A DNA stretch of 15,539 bases from Flavobacteriales bacterium UBA1958 (GCA_002336675.1 DDEI01000093.1:13369-28907), one strand, 5' to 3'; shown: positions 1-7,705, counted from the first letter of the stretch. Program-made: numbers and translations. Notes: generated by a model not told the origin, from the sequence alone.

Positions 1-1023
1 GTTTTAGACCCTGAACAAAACTCTGCCTTTTATGATAATTATGTGGAGATGGATTATGACCTTTCTAAGGTGATGTTTATAGCTACAGCTAATTCGCTGC
101 AGACTATTCAACCGGCACTGAGAGATCGAATGGAAATCATAGAAGTGAATGGATATACAGTAGAAGAAAAAGTACAGATAGCCATAAAGCACCTTATTCC
201 CAAGCAACTGAGAGAAACAGGGGTTAAAGGAGAACAAGTTTCTATTCCAGACCTTATCATAGAAAAAGTAGTTACAGAATATACCAATGAGTCTGGTGTA
301 AGAGGATTAGAAAAAAGAATAGGAAAGCTTATCCGCCATCGCGCTATGCAAATCGCTATGAAAAAAGGTTTCGAGTCTGAATTAACTGCTGATCAAGTAG
401 TGAAAATATTGGGCCCATCACATGAAAAAGACAAGTACCAAGGAAATGACGTAGCTGGAGTAGTTACTGGTTTGGCATGGACTCCGGTAGGTGGAGATAT
501 TCTATTCATAGAAACTAGCCTCACTCAAGGAAAAGGAAAGCTTACCCTTACTGGAAACTTAGGAGACGTAATGAAAGAATCTGCCACGTTAGCCTTGGAA
601 TACTTAAGAGCACACTCAGATATGATAGGGCTAGAGCAAGAGGTGTTTGATAAATGGAATGTGCATCTTCATGTTCCTCAGGGAGCTATTCCAAAAGACG
701 GTCCTTCAGCTGGAATCACAATGCTTACTGCACTGGCCAGTGCGTTTACTCAGAAAAAAGTAAAAGCAAATTTGGCCATGACAGGTGAGATCACATTAAG
801 AGGAAAAGTACTTCCTGTAGGAGGAATCAAAGAGAAAATACTGGCTGCTAAAAGAGCAGGAATCCATGAAATAGTGATGTGCGATAAAAACCGTAAAGAC
901 GTTGAGGATATTAATCCTAGATATACTAAAGGAGTGAATTTTGTATATATCTCACAGATGATAGATGCAGTGAAACATGCACTTATGGAAGAGAAAGTGG
1001 AGAATCCTTTAAAAGTAGCTTAG
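1..1023 (+). CDS. lon: ATP-dependent protease Lon, C-terminal part (5' truncated by window edge)
   Basis: Lon is a cytoplasmic AAA+ serine protease that degrades misfolded and regulatory proteins. The reading frame is open from base 1, so translation enters from outside the window; the first in-frame ATG (position 43) is internal and not a real start. The 340 visible residues begin in the ATPase core (VLDPEQNSAF), then the sensor-1 strand KVMFIATANS with Asn31, then the sensor-2 helix GVRGLEKRIGKLIR with Arg101. The protease domain follows. The catalytic serine is in PKDGPSAG (codon 706-708, fragment residue 236). The catalytic lysine is in GGIKEK (by spacing to E. coli Ser679/Lys722 it is the second lysine, codon 835-837). 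Both are intact, so the enzyme should be active. The C-terminus ends normally, with no frameshift. Identification is near certain; only the N-terminal domain and promoter cannot be assessed. Confidence 0.98.
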   Translation, partial: VLDPEQNSAFYDNYVEMDYDLSKVMFIATANSLQTIQPALRDRMEIIEVNGYTVEEKVQIAIKHLIPKQLRETGVKGEQVSIPDLIIEKVVTEYTNESGVRGLEKRIGKLIRHRAMQIAMKKGFESELTADQVVKILGPSHEKDKYQGNDVAGVVTGLAWTPVGGDILFIETSLTQGKGKLTLTGNLGDVMKESATLALEYLRAHSDMIGLEQEVFDKWNVHLHVPQGAIPKDGPSAGITMLTALASAFTQKKVKANLAMTGEITLRGKVLPVGGIKEKILAAKRAGIHEIVMCDKNRKDVEDINPRYTKGVNFVYISQMIDAVKHALMEEKVENPLKVA

Positions 1024-1045
1024 GCTGTTTCAGTTGATATTTTGT

Positions 1046-1096
1046 AGTTCATGGCTTATAGTGAACTATCAACCATGAACTCACGAACTTTGAACT
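1046..1096. repeat. Inverted repeat and cluster of GAACT direct repeats after lon
   Basis: A perfect 9-bp inverted repeat, AGTTCATGG (1046-1054) and CCATGAACT (1073-1081), is separated by 18 bases. A second, nested pairing is possible: TAGTTCA (1045-1051) with TGAACTA (1062-1068). The word GAACT occurs four times within 34 bases (1063, 1077, 1085 and 1092). The first hairpin lies 22 bases past the lon stop codon and could end the lon transcript, but it has no T-tract, so it is not called a terminator. It may instead be a small mobile-type intergenic palindrome. The pattern is seen directly; the function is unknown. Confidence 0.45.
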
Positions 1097-1203
1097 AATT
1101 CGATTTTCAAGCTAAAACTCTTGGCAACAATTCACAACAAATTTCAGTCTGTAATACTATATCAGGCTCCCCTTCGTTATTTTAGCGTAAAAACCGAACA
1201 ATT

Positions 1204-2235
1204 TTGAAGAAATTACTCTTAGTCATACTCCTTGTTTCCTCGACTGCTTTTGTTTTTAGCCAATCTACAGGTAATGGCGTCTTTAAATCGTTGAATTTAC
1301 CAGCTTCAGCCAGAATAGGAGCGCTAGGCGGAAATCTCATAGCTATAGCTGATGGCGATATGGGACTGGCTTTCTTTAATCCTGCTCTACTCGACTCGAC
1401 TATGGATAAGCGAATAGAGATGAGTTATCTGAATTATTTTTCTGACATCAATCTAGGCTCAGCACATTTTGCAAAACACTTCTCTCACATAGGAACAGCA
1501 TCTTTATCTCTTCAGTATTTAGATTATGGAGATTTTACAGAAACAGATGTTTCTAATAACAACCTTGGAGATTTTCAAGTTTCAGATGTCATAGTTAACC
1601 TCGGTTTTGGTAGACAGTTAGACTCTAACTTCACGGCTGGCGTGAATCTAAAATATATTAACTCTGCGCTAGCAGATTATACCAGTTCAGGAATAGCGGC
1701 AGATTTTGGCTTGCATTATTACAAGAAGAAAGGCCTTTTTAGCGCCGCTCTTTTGCTCAAGAATATAGGAACTCAACTAGGGAATTACACAGAAGGAAAT
1801 AAAGAGAAATTGCCTTTTGAAATTCAAGCCGGGTTCACTAAAAAATTAAGGCACGCTCCTTTCCGTTTTGGGTTTATGTTAGAAAACCTTCAGGAATGGG
1901 ATATTAGAAGAGAGTCTGAGAAAAATATAGTTACAATAGACCCAATTACAGAGGAAATTAGAGAAGATAAGAGTTTTGTAGCTGGAGATATTTTTATGCG
2001 TCACTTAATCTTTAATACGGAAGTACTTATTGGTAAAAACATAACCTTCAGATTAGGTTATAACTACAGAAGAAGACAAGAACTAGCATTCGAGGAAAAA
2101 CCTGGAACTGTAGGCTTAAGTATTGGCGCAGCTGTAAAAGTTTCTAAATTCAATATCAGTTACGGAAGAAGCACTTATCATCTAGCTGGTCCATCAAATC
2201 ACTTTACAGTAAATACATCTATTTCTGATTGGTAA
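1204..2235 (+). CDS. porQ: Type IX secretion system outer-membrane protein PorQ
   Basis: PorQ is an outer-membrane beta-barrel component of the T9SS, related to the PorV/UPF0164 family and needed for export or surface attachment of cargo proteins. The 343-residue product starts with a signal peptide (MKKLLLVILLVSSTAFVFSQ, cleavage near residue 20). The family-typical N-terminal block follows: LPASARIGALGGN, then a D-rich loop and FFNPALLD (about residues 32-64), then SYLNYFSDINLGSAHFAKHF (about 74-93). The rest is alternating amphipathic strands ending in an aromatic/polar segment, as expected for a barrel. The start is a TTG at 1204; the first downstream ATGs would remove the signal peptide. 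A TATTTTAG box at 1178-1185 resembles the Bacteroidota -7 element but has no clear -33 partner. I recall porQ lying next to cmk in Porphyromonas; here a divergent nuclease gene separates the two. Family assignment is strong; the choice of PorQ over another PorV-like paralogue rests on sequence feel and on cmk nearby. Confidence 0.88.
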   Translation: MKKLLLVILLVSSTAFVFSQSTGNGVFKSLNLPASARIGALGGNLIAIADGDMGLAFFNPALLDSTMDKRIEMSYLNYFSDINLGSAHFAKHFSHIGTASLSLQYLDYGDFTETDVSNNNLGDFQVSDVIVNLGFGRQLDSNFTAGVNLKYINSALADYTSSGIAADFGLHYYKKKGLFSAALLLKNIGTQLGNYTEGNKEKLPFEIQAGFTKKLRHAPFRFGFMLENLQEWDIRRESEKNIVTIDPITEEIREDKSFVAGDIFMRHLIFNTEVLIGKNITFRLGYNYRRRQELAFEEKPGTVGLSIGAAVKVSKFNISYGRSTYHLAGPSNHFTVNTSISDW

Positions 2236-2331
2236 AGAGGTGAACTAACCATTAGAGAAAAAATAAGGCAGTTTTTGACGCTAGCCTGCAACCTCTCAGC
2301 TCAAATAACACTAGCACAATACCCCCCTAAC

Positions 2332-3414
2332 TCAAGGACAAGCCTCGCCAAACGAGCCCAAGAAACCTCCCAGGTCAGACACGTTTATCCAACCATCGTT
2401 ATTATAATCACCAGGGCATAACGGGCCAAACAGACAAGCGCCATTATCATCTACATTTGCTTCAGAATTAAAATTTTCAGCATTCTCATACCTACACCCA
2501 AGTATTATCAAGCTTAAGCAACTCCCATTATCAATACTGACCTCTGGTGAGAACTCCAAATATGCTGGATCGGTGCATCCAACATTCAGAGAAATACAAC
2601 TCCCATCATCCAAATTAGCCTCAGGATTATAATTATCTGCTGTTTCATCTGTGCAACCCTGAACCTCCTGCCATAACCATGCATCATAGGCCAGTTGTTC
2701 GTAATCAATGTATGGATTTCTATTGCCTTGGACTTGTTCAGCTCTTTGGTTACGCTGAATCTCCATATCATCCACTGGATCCTGCAAATGCCACTGATAA
2801 ACAAGATTCAAATCAATCAACTCAGAAATCAATCCTGCTTGAGTAGGATATACCGTATAGAAATAGAATATTTGGCGAGCTAAGTCTCCTTTCCTATCCT
2901 CCTGAGGCTCAAACAAGCTATTAGCACCCTCTGAAAAGTTTAATGATACATTTGGCTCAATCAACAAAGAAACGTAATCACCAGAAGTATCAATCCCATA
3001 CCACTGCGCTTGACTATCCAGAACTTCTCCAAAGTCATGATTAGACCGAGCTGAATTCACGCTTTGATGACTCGGACGAATATTATGAATATCAGATTTC
3101 ATAGGCGATTCCGCACCATAAAAAGACTGAGGAACGATGTGTTCTGCATTAATGGGATTTGGATAAGTGGTTACTTCAGAATTCATTTCAAAGTCCGTAT
3201 AAATACAATAAATCTTACCATTCACTTCATCCGTGAACGAATACATCTGTTCACGAGCAATAGTATATCCCAAATCAGTGAATAAGTCATCATACAAATT
3301 CATCTTTAACCAAGACCTTAAATCTTCATTATGAATTGATTCCGGGTATTGAGCAATACCTTGAATTTGAAAGAGACAAAAAACACAAAAAGAAAATAAT
3401 ACTCGGAAAATCAT
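2332..3414 (-). CDS. Secreted endonuclease I-family nuclease with Cys-rich repeats and a dockerin-like C-terminus
   Basis: This is a 360-residue exported, presumably metal-dependent, non-specific DNase/RNase of the endonuclease I (EndA/NucM) family. It has a signal peptide to about residue 22 (ending GIAQ). The catalytic core includes NAEHIVPQSF (residues 89-98, with His92 in the beta-beta-alpha-metal motif position), KSDIHNIRPS (106-115), NSARSNHDFGEV (120-131), GDLARQIFYFYTVYP (176-190) and QGNRNPYID (229-237), all family hallmarks in the right order. After the core come three Cys-bounded repeats of the form C-T-D-x-A-x-x-[YF]-x-P-E-x-x-x-D-[DN]-G-S-C (about 254-273, 280-299 and 307-327, the third degenerate). 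The last 28 residues contain GDYNNDGWINVSDL (335-348), a dockerin-type EF-hand loop with Asp336, Asn338, Asp340 and Asp347. I see no canonical T9SS C-terminal sorting domain, so final location is uncertain: periplasm, surface or medium. The gene converges on porQ and diverges from cmk. Its role may be nucleotide scavenging from extracellular DNA. Confidence 0.9.
   Translation of the reverse strand: MIFRVLFSFCVFCLFQIQGIAQYPESIHNEDLRSWLKMNLYDDLFTDLGYTIAREQMYSFTDEVNGKIYCIYTDFEMNSEVTTYPNPINAEHIVPQSFYGAESPMKSDIHNIRPSHQSVNSARSNHDFGEVLDSQAQWYGIDTSGDYVSLLIEPNVSLNFSEGANSLFEPQEDRKGDLARQIFYFYTVYPTQAGLISELIDLNLVYQWHLQDPVDDMEIQRNQRAEQVQGNRNPYIDYEQLAYDAWLWQEVQGCTDETADNYNPEANLDDGSCISLNVGCTDPAYLEFSPEVSIDNGSCLSLIILGCRYENAENFNSEANVDDNGACLFGPLCPGDYNNDGWINVSDLGGFLGSFGEACP
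2335..2421 (-). other. Dockerin-like calcium-binding C-terminal module of the nuclease
   Basis: These codons encode residues 332-360 of the nuclease. The pattern D-x-N-x-D-G-x-I-N-x-x-D-L, followed by the hydrophobic helix GGFLGSFG and a C-terminal Cys-Pro, matches one half of a type I dockerin (a single Ca-binding loop plus helix). True dockerins have two such halves, so this is dockerin-like only. It is preceded by a Cys (C333) that could form a disulfide with C359. The role is inferred as a surface-retention or stability module. Confidence 0.6.
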
Positions 3415-3496
3415 AATTTCAATATACTCATAGAAAGCCCATATTTAACCCGTCCTCTGGCACATTATACTCTAACAAACAACTACAAAAGTCAAG

Positions 3497-3509
3497 TGAC
3501 TAGTAGTCA
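3497..3509. promoter_or_regulatory. 13-base palindrome, possible operator
   Basis: TGACTA-G-TAGTCA is a perfect dyad around a central G, 83 bases upstream of the nuclease start codon on the opposite strand and about 250 bases upstream of the cmk promoter. Its size and symmetry fit a dimeric regulator site, and its position favours control of the nuclease. No regulator gene is nearby, and a dyad this short in AT-rich DNA may be chance. Confidence 0.25.
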
Positions 3510-3730
3510 GTATTTGCGAGCATTTAAAAGATATGAAAAACGCTTTTTTATTATTTCTCGGTTTTCTAAGAATCAGTCTCGAAAAACTTCCGAAACTAAA
3601 AAAAATACAGACACAAATTCTATAGCCTCTAAAAATCGGTTACGATTTCGATGTAATTCCTAACAGAAACAAAATATGCTCATCGGCTTACATTCACAAC
3701 ACGCTGAATCCGAATATTGACAGTTCTTTT

Positions 3731-3762
3731 TTTGTGAGTACATATCTTTAATCGTACTTTTG
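3731..3762 (+). promoter_or_regulatory. Bacteroidota-type sigma-A promoter for cmk (TTTG / TAnnTTTG)
   Basis: The -33 element TTTG (3731-3734) and the -7 element TACTTTTG (3755-3762, exact match to TAnnTTTG) are separated by 20 bases, close to the spacing known for Bacteroidota housekeeping promoters. Transcription would start around 3766-3770, giving a leader of only about 10-14 bases before the GTG start at 3780. This is the clearest regulatory site in the window. Confidence 0.72.
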
Positions 3763-3779
3763 TTTTAAAGCTAGTAACC

Positions 3780-4487
3780 GTGAAAAAGAAAATAAGTATA
3801 GCTATAGATGGGTACTCATCTTGCGGAAAGAGCACATTAGCTAAAGCTATGGCCAAAGAGCTCAACTATATCCACGTCGACACAGGCGCTATGTATAGAG
3901 CTATGACACTTCACGCTATAAAGAGAGGATATGTTACCCATAAAGGTCTGAATAAAGAGGCATTAATTAATGATTTAGACAATATTTATATCACATTCCA
4001 ATACAACCCTATAAGCTTTAAATCAGAAACATGCCTAAATGGAGCTGTCGTAGAAAAAGAAATTCGTCAAATGCAGGTTTCGAAGCACGTAAGTCCCGTG
4101 AGTGAAGTAAAAGAGGTAAGAGCTAAACTGGTGAAATTGCAGAAAAGACTATCTGAGAATAAAGGTGTAGTGATGGATGGTAGAGACATAGGAACCGTAG
4201 TAATTCCTGATGCTGACCTTAAAATATTTATGGTAGCCACACCAGAAGTAAGAATCCAAAGAAGGTATGACGAGCTTATTTCTAAGGGAGTATCCGTATC
4301 TAAAGAAGAAATAAAGCAAAACATTACAGAAAGAGACCACATAGATTCCAACAGAGAAATGGATCCACTGCGTCAAGCAGCAGATTCTGTGGTTTTAGAC
4401 AATTCAGATTTATCGCTAGATGAGCAATTCGAGTTCATTACCAAAAAAGCCCAAGAAATAATAGTTAACACACAAAAAGTAAGATAG
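3780..4487 (+). CDS. cmk: Cytidylate kinase (CMP/dCMP kinase)
   Basis: This cytoplasmic enzyme phosphorylates CMP and dCMP with ATP, feeding pyrimidine nucleotide pools. The 235-residue product has the P-loop GYSSCGKS (residues 11-18), the CMP-binding DTGAMYR (34-40), DGRDIGTVV (133-141) with the substrate-binding Arg-Asp, the lid arginines around QRRY (160-163), and the C-terminal ERDHIDSNR...DPLRQAADSVVLDNSD (184-210), all in family order. Length is normal for the family. The start is a GTG at 3780; the next in-frame ATGs would cut off the P-loop, so GTG is the only sensible choice. The gene has its own promoter directly upstream. The gene after it (GH3 fusion) is 131 bases away with a weak promoter-like pair between them, so cotranscription is possible but unproven. 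Confidence 0.97.
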   Translation: MKKKISIAIDGYSSCGKSTLAKAMAKELNYIHVDTGAMYRAMTLHAIKRGYVTHKGLNKEALINDLDNIYITFQYNPISFKSETCLNGAVVEKEIRQMQVSKHVSPVSEVKEVRAKLVKLQKRLSENKGVVMDGRDIGTVVIPDADLKIFMVATPEVRIQRRYDELISKGVSVSKEEIKQNITERDHIDSNREMDPLRQAADSVVLDNSDLSLDEQFEFITKKAQEIIVNTQKVR

Positions 4488-4549
4488 TTAAAGTAAAACC
4501 TCCATTAGCACCTATCTAACGCAAAGTTCCCTTTTTTACTTCTAGGACA

Positions 4550-4583
4550 TTTGTTAATAATTCAGTAACAAAGAATATTTTAG
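4550..4583 (+). promoter_or_regulatory. Weak promoter-like pair upstream of the GH3 fusion gene
   Basis: TTTG (4550-4553) and TATTTTAG (4576-4583, one mismatch to TAnnTTTG) lie 22 bases apart in the 131-bp gap after cmk, leaving a leader of roughly 30 bases. The same TATTTTAG octamer occurs before porQ (1178-1185). It is suggestive only, because such boxes occur often by chance in AT-rich DNA. Confidence 0.28.
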
Positions 4584-4618
4584 AGCCATTAGCTGAACTA
4601 AATTTTACTTTTTGTTTA

Positions 4619-7600
4619 ATGTTCATGAAGATAAGCTATTCTTATATACTAAGCCTTCTGGCTATGCTGCTTACAATAAGTGGTATTCACTCTTTTGGTG
4701 TTTTAGCCAATCCCATTTTGGCACAACTCGAACCTAAAGTTGAATCAAAACATACAGAGCTCACTCTTAAAAAAGACTCCACTGAAATAGCAATCTCACT
4801 TGACGAAAACGAAGAAGACACATCTCTTCCCTTCATCAAAAAGGAAACCACTACACCATGGGCAGATTCTGTTTTTAATTCACTTTCATTAAAAGAGAGA
4901 GTAGCTCAGTTATTTATGGTAGCAGCATATTCCAATAAAGATGTCGCTCATAAAACAGAACTTCTAAAATTAATCACAGAAGAGAAGATAGGAGGATTGA
5001 TTTTCTTTCAAGGAGACCCTGCTTCTCAGATGAAACTTACCAAGTTTTATCAGGGTATTACTCAAACTCCACTTTGGTTGGGAATGGATATAGAATGGGG
5101 CTTGAGTATGAGATTATCTAATTCTATCCATTATCCCTATCAGATGACTCTGGGAGCTATAGACAACGACTCTTTAGTCTACGAAATGGCTGCACAAATA
5201 GCCCAGCAAATGAAAAGAATGGGAGTGCACGTAAGTTTCTCACCAGTTCTAGATGTTAACAATAACCCCAACAATCCTGTGATTAACTACCGCTCTTTTG
5301 GTGAAAACAGAGAGAACGTTTCTGAAAAAGGACTTATGTATATCAAAGGGCTTCAGGAAAATGGTGTACTAGCTTGCGCCAAGCATTTCCCTGGACATGG
5401 AGATACTGATATGGATTCCCATTTAACCCTTCCTACAGTAAATCATAACAGAAATAGACTAGACAGCATAGAGCTATTTCCTTTTAAAAACGCCATCAAT
5501 GAAGGCGTTGGAAGTATAATGGTGGCCCACCTCCACATTCCCGTACTGGATAATAGAGAGAATAGAGCTACTACCCTTTCTTCAGCTACGGTAAATACGT
5601 TACTTAAAAAGCAGCTTAAATTCAAAGGGCTTTCGTTCACTGATGCACTAAACATGAAGGGCGTAGCTAAGTATTTTAAACCTGGAGAAGTAGACCTAGA
5701 AGCGCTAAAAGCAGGAAACGATGTGCTGCTCTTCCCTGAAGATGTTCCTCAGGCCATAAAGAAAATAATGGCTGCCATAGCATCAGGTGAAATCTCTGAA
5801 AAAACCATTAATACTCGATGCCTTAAAATCCTTAAGACTAAAGAATGGCTGGGATTAAACAAAAAGGGAAAGCTCGATGAAACTGACTTAGTAAAAGACC
5901 TAAACTCCGAAGAGTTTAATTGGTTAAACCAGCGCTTGGCAGATGCGTCAATAACATTGCTGCGCAATGAAAACAACTCACTCCCTTTCCTTAAAATAAG
6001 TGAAAATAAAACAGCCGTAATAAATATAGGAACTAATAGAACAGCGAAACACTTCGGAGAAAGTTTAGAGAAGTATCTCGAGGTTAAAACGTTCAATGTC
6101 ACCAAAACAATAGGGTTCTCTGAAATACAAAACATAGCTAATGAGCTAAAAACTTTTGACAGGGTAATCGTAAACATTTTAGGTACTTCTAACAAACCCA
6201 AAAAGAATTTTGGGATTACAGACAACATTAATCTTCTCCTGAGTAAAATGGATAAGAACAAAGAAAATGTGCTTACTATTTACACTAATGCTTACAGCCT
6301 CTATAAATTAAAAAACCTAGACAATTTCTCAAGCATCATGTTAGCTTATCAAGATTCTAAGGAAGCCCAAAAGGCATCTGCAGACGCTATTATTGGAGCG
6401 ATTAAGATAAATGGAAGACTACCCGTGTCTGCTGGCCAGTTTAGAGAAGGAGAAGGAATTACAATAGATAAGGCCATTAGAATACGAAGAAATGTCTCTC
6501 CATTTGAGTTAGGGATAAACCCGGCAGATTTAAAGAAAATAGACACTATAGCGCTCAAAGGAATAAAAGAAAAAGCATATCCAGGCTGTAGAGTTTTAGC
6601 CATCAAAAACGGCAATATAATCGTAGACAGAAGCTATGGATACCAAACTTACGAGAATAGAAAAAAAGTAACAAATCAAACTGTTTATGACTTGGCTAGT
6701 ATTACCAAAATAGCTTCTACTACCCTATCACTATTGAAACTTACAGACTTAAATAAATTCGATCCTAATAATAATCTCTGTGATTACCTCACAAATATAG
6801 CAGACACATCAGATTATTTTAACATGAATCTTAAGGAAATACTTAGCCATACTGCTGGTCTTAAACCTTGGATTCCTTTTTATAACTATACCCTAGTAAA
6901 CAAAACACCTTCAGCTAAATATTACAGAAACTTCCCTAAAGATGGTTATTCTAAAGTAGCAGACAAGCTATATATAAACAATTCTTATTCAGATAGCATC
7001 TATGATAAAATCCTTACAAATCCGTTAAGAGACAAAAGGAACTACAAGTACTCAGACCTTGGTTATTATCTGATTTACAAAATGTTTCCTCACATGACAT
7101 CGCTCTCTTTAGAAGATTATGTTTCAGAAAATTTTTATGCTCCTCTAGGATTAAAAATAATAGGGTATAATCCACTAAAAAGAATGAATAAGAATCTAAT
7201 AGCTCCTACAGAAAATGATAGGCTGTTTAGAAATCAAATTTTAAGAGGATACGTCCATGATTCAGGAGCAGCTATGCTCGGAGGAGCCTGTGGACATGCA
7301 GGACTATTCTCTAATGCCTATGACTTAGCCACGATTATGCAATTGTTTTTAGACAAAGGAAAATATGCTGGCGAACAATTTTTCAACAGTACTACATTTG
7401 ATTTTTATAACACGGCTCATTTCGCCCTGAACAAGAACAGAAGAGGAGTAGGGTTTGATAAACCCGTGATGAGTCCAAATTTAGGACCAGCATGTAATAG
7501 TGCCTCTGCCTCAAGTTTTGGCCATAGTGGATTCACAGGAACACTCGTTTGGGCAGACCCAGATAAGGACTTAGTTTATGTATTTTTGTCTAACAGAGTT

Positions 7601-7705
7601 TACCCTGATGCTGCGAATAGAAAACTGATTGATATGAATATCAGAACAGATATTCAGCAAGTACTGTATGATGCTATAGATAAAGCTGAGCAGCGAAATT
7701 CATAA
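4619..7705 (+). CDS. NagZ-like GH3 beta-N-acetylglucosaminidase fused to a serine hydrolase (beta-lactamase/PBP-like) domain
   Basis: This is a 1028-residue exported two-enzyme fusion. An N-terminal hydrophobic segment (about residues 5-30) acts as a signal peptide or anchor; there is no lipobox Cys. The GH3 catalytic barrel spans about 88-410. It carries the NagZ signature KHFPGHGxxxxDSH (255-268), giving the Asp266-His268 acid/base dyad specific to NagZ-type enzymes, and the nucleophile Asp342 in SFTDALNM. A GH3 second domain follows (about 435-610). From about 635 to 1020 is a beta-lactamase-family (S12) serine hydrolase with Ser694-x-x-Lys697 (SITK), Tyr811 (YSD, in place of YxN) and HSG (969-971, in place of KTG). 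These variants favour an esterase, amidase or peptidase role over true beta-lactamase activity. The likely job is trimming cell-wall sugars and peptides in the periplasm. Two near-adjacent ATGs (4619 and 4625) could both serve as start. The stop is 11 bases before bshA, implying an operon. Confidence 0.92.
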   Translation: MFMKISYSYILSLLAMLLTISGIHSFGVLANPILAQLEPKVESKHTELTLKKDSTEIAISLDENEEDTSLPFIKKETTTPWADSVFNSLSLKERVAQLFMVAAYSNKDVAHKTELLKLITEEKIGGLIFFQGDPASQMKLTKFYQGITQTPLWLGMDIEWGLSMRLSNSIHYPYQMTLGAIDNDSLVYEMAAQIAQQMKRMGVHVSFSPVLDVNNNPNNPVINYRSFGENRENVSEKGLMYIKGLQENGVLACAKHFPGHGDTDMDSHLTLPTVNHNRNRLDSIELFPFKNAINEGVGSIMVAHLHIPVLDNRENRATTLSSATVNTLLKKQLKFKGLSFTDALNMKGVAKYFKPGEVDLEALKAGNDVLLFPEDVPQAIKKIMAAIASGEISEKTINTRCLKILKTKEWLGLNKKGKLDETDLVKDLNSEEFNWLNQRLADASITLLRNENNSLPFLKISENKTAVINIGTNRTAKHFGESLEKYLEVKTFNVTKTIGFSEIQNIANELKTFDRVIVNILGTSNKPKKNFGITDNINLLLSKMDKNKENVLTIYTNAYSLYKLKNLDNFSSIMLAYQDSKEAQKASADAIIGAIKINGRLPVSAGQFREGEGITIDKAIRIRRNVSPFELGINPADLKKIDTIALKGIKEKAYPGCRVLAIKNGNIIVDRSYGYQTYENRKKVTNQTVYDLASITKIASTTLSLLKLTDLNKFDPNNNLCDYLTNIADTSDYFNMNLKEILSHTAGLKPWIPFYNYTLVNKTPSAKYYRNFPKDGYSKVADKLYINNSYSDSIYDKILTNPLRDKRNYKYSDLGYYLIYKMFPHMTSLSLEDYVSENFYAPLGLKIIGYNPLKRMNKNLIAPTENDRLFRNQILRGYVHDSGAAMLGGACGHAGLFSNAYDLATIMQLFLDKGKYAGEQFFNSTTFDFYNTAHFALNKNRRGVGFDKPVMSPNLGPACNSASASSFGHSGFTGTLVWADPDKDLVYVFLSNRVYPDAANRKLIDMNIRTDIQQVLYDAIDKAEQRNS

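Larger units (their letters stand above)
3415..3779. other. Divergent intergenic region between the nuclease gene and cmk
   Basis: This is 365 bases of AT-rich DNA without a convincing gene. It must hold the start signals for both flanking genes. On the cmk side a full -33/-7 promoter is visible (annotated separately). On the nuclease side I found no TAnnTTTG box on the minus strand. It also holds a 13-base palindrome (3497-3509) and a small dyad, AAATCG-GTTA-CGATTT (3633-3648). A 30-codon ORF (3533-3625) lies inside but was rejected as a gene. Confidence 0.6.

Noticed and set aside
43..45. ATG at 43 as the start of the first gene
   Set aside because: The frame is open from base 1 and the upstream residues VLDPEQNSAFYDNY are conserved Lon sequence, so this is an internal methionine of a truncated gene.
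2236..2331. Terminator between porQ and the convergent nuclease
   Set aside because: Only very weak pairings exist (AGAGGT at 2236 with ACCTCT at 2291; GCTAG at 2280 with CTAGC at 2311), with long loops and no T-tract.
3533..3625. 30-codon ORF starting MKNAFLLFLGF in the nuclease-cmk gap
   Set aside because: It has a hydrophobic, signal-like start but no recognisable product, no promoter box directly upstream and a lysine-rich end typical of chance AT-rich translation.
5749..6261. 170-codon minus-strand ORF inside the GH3 fusion gene
   Set aside because: It lies fully antisense to a well-supported gene, and its product shows no domain; its composition is what the reverse complement of the coding strand would give.
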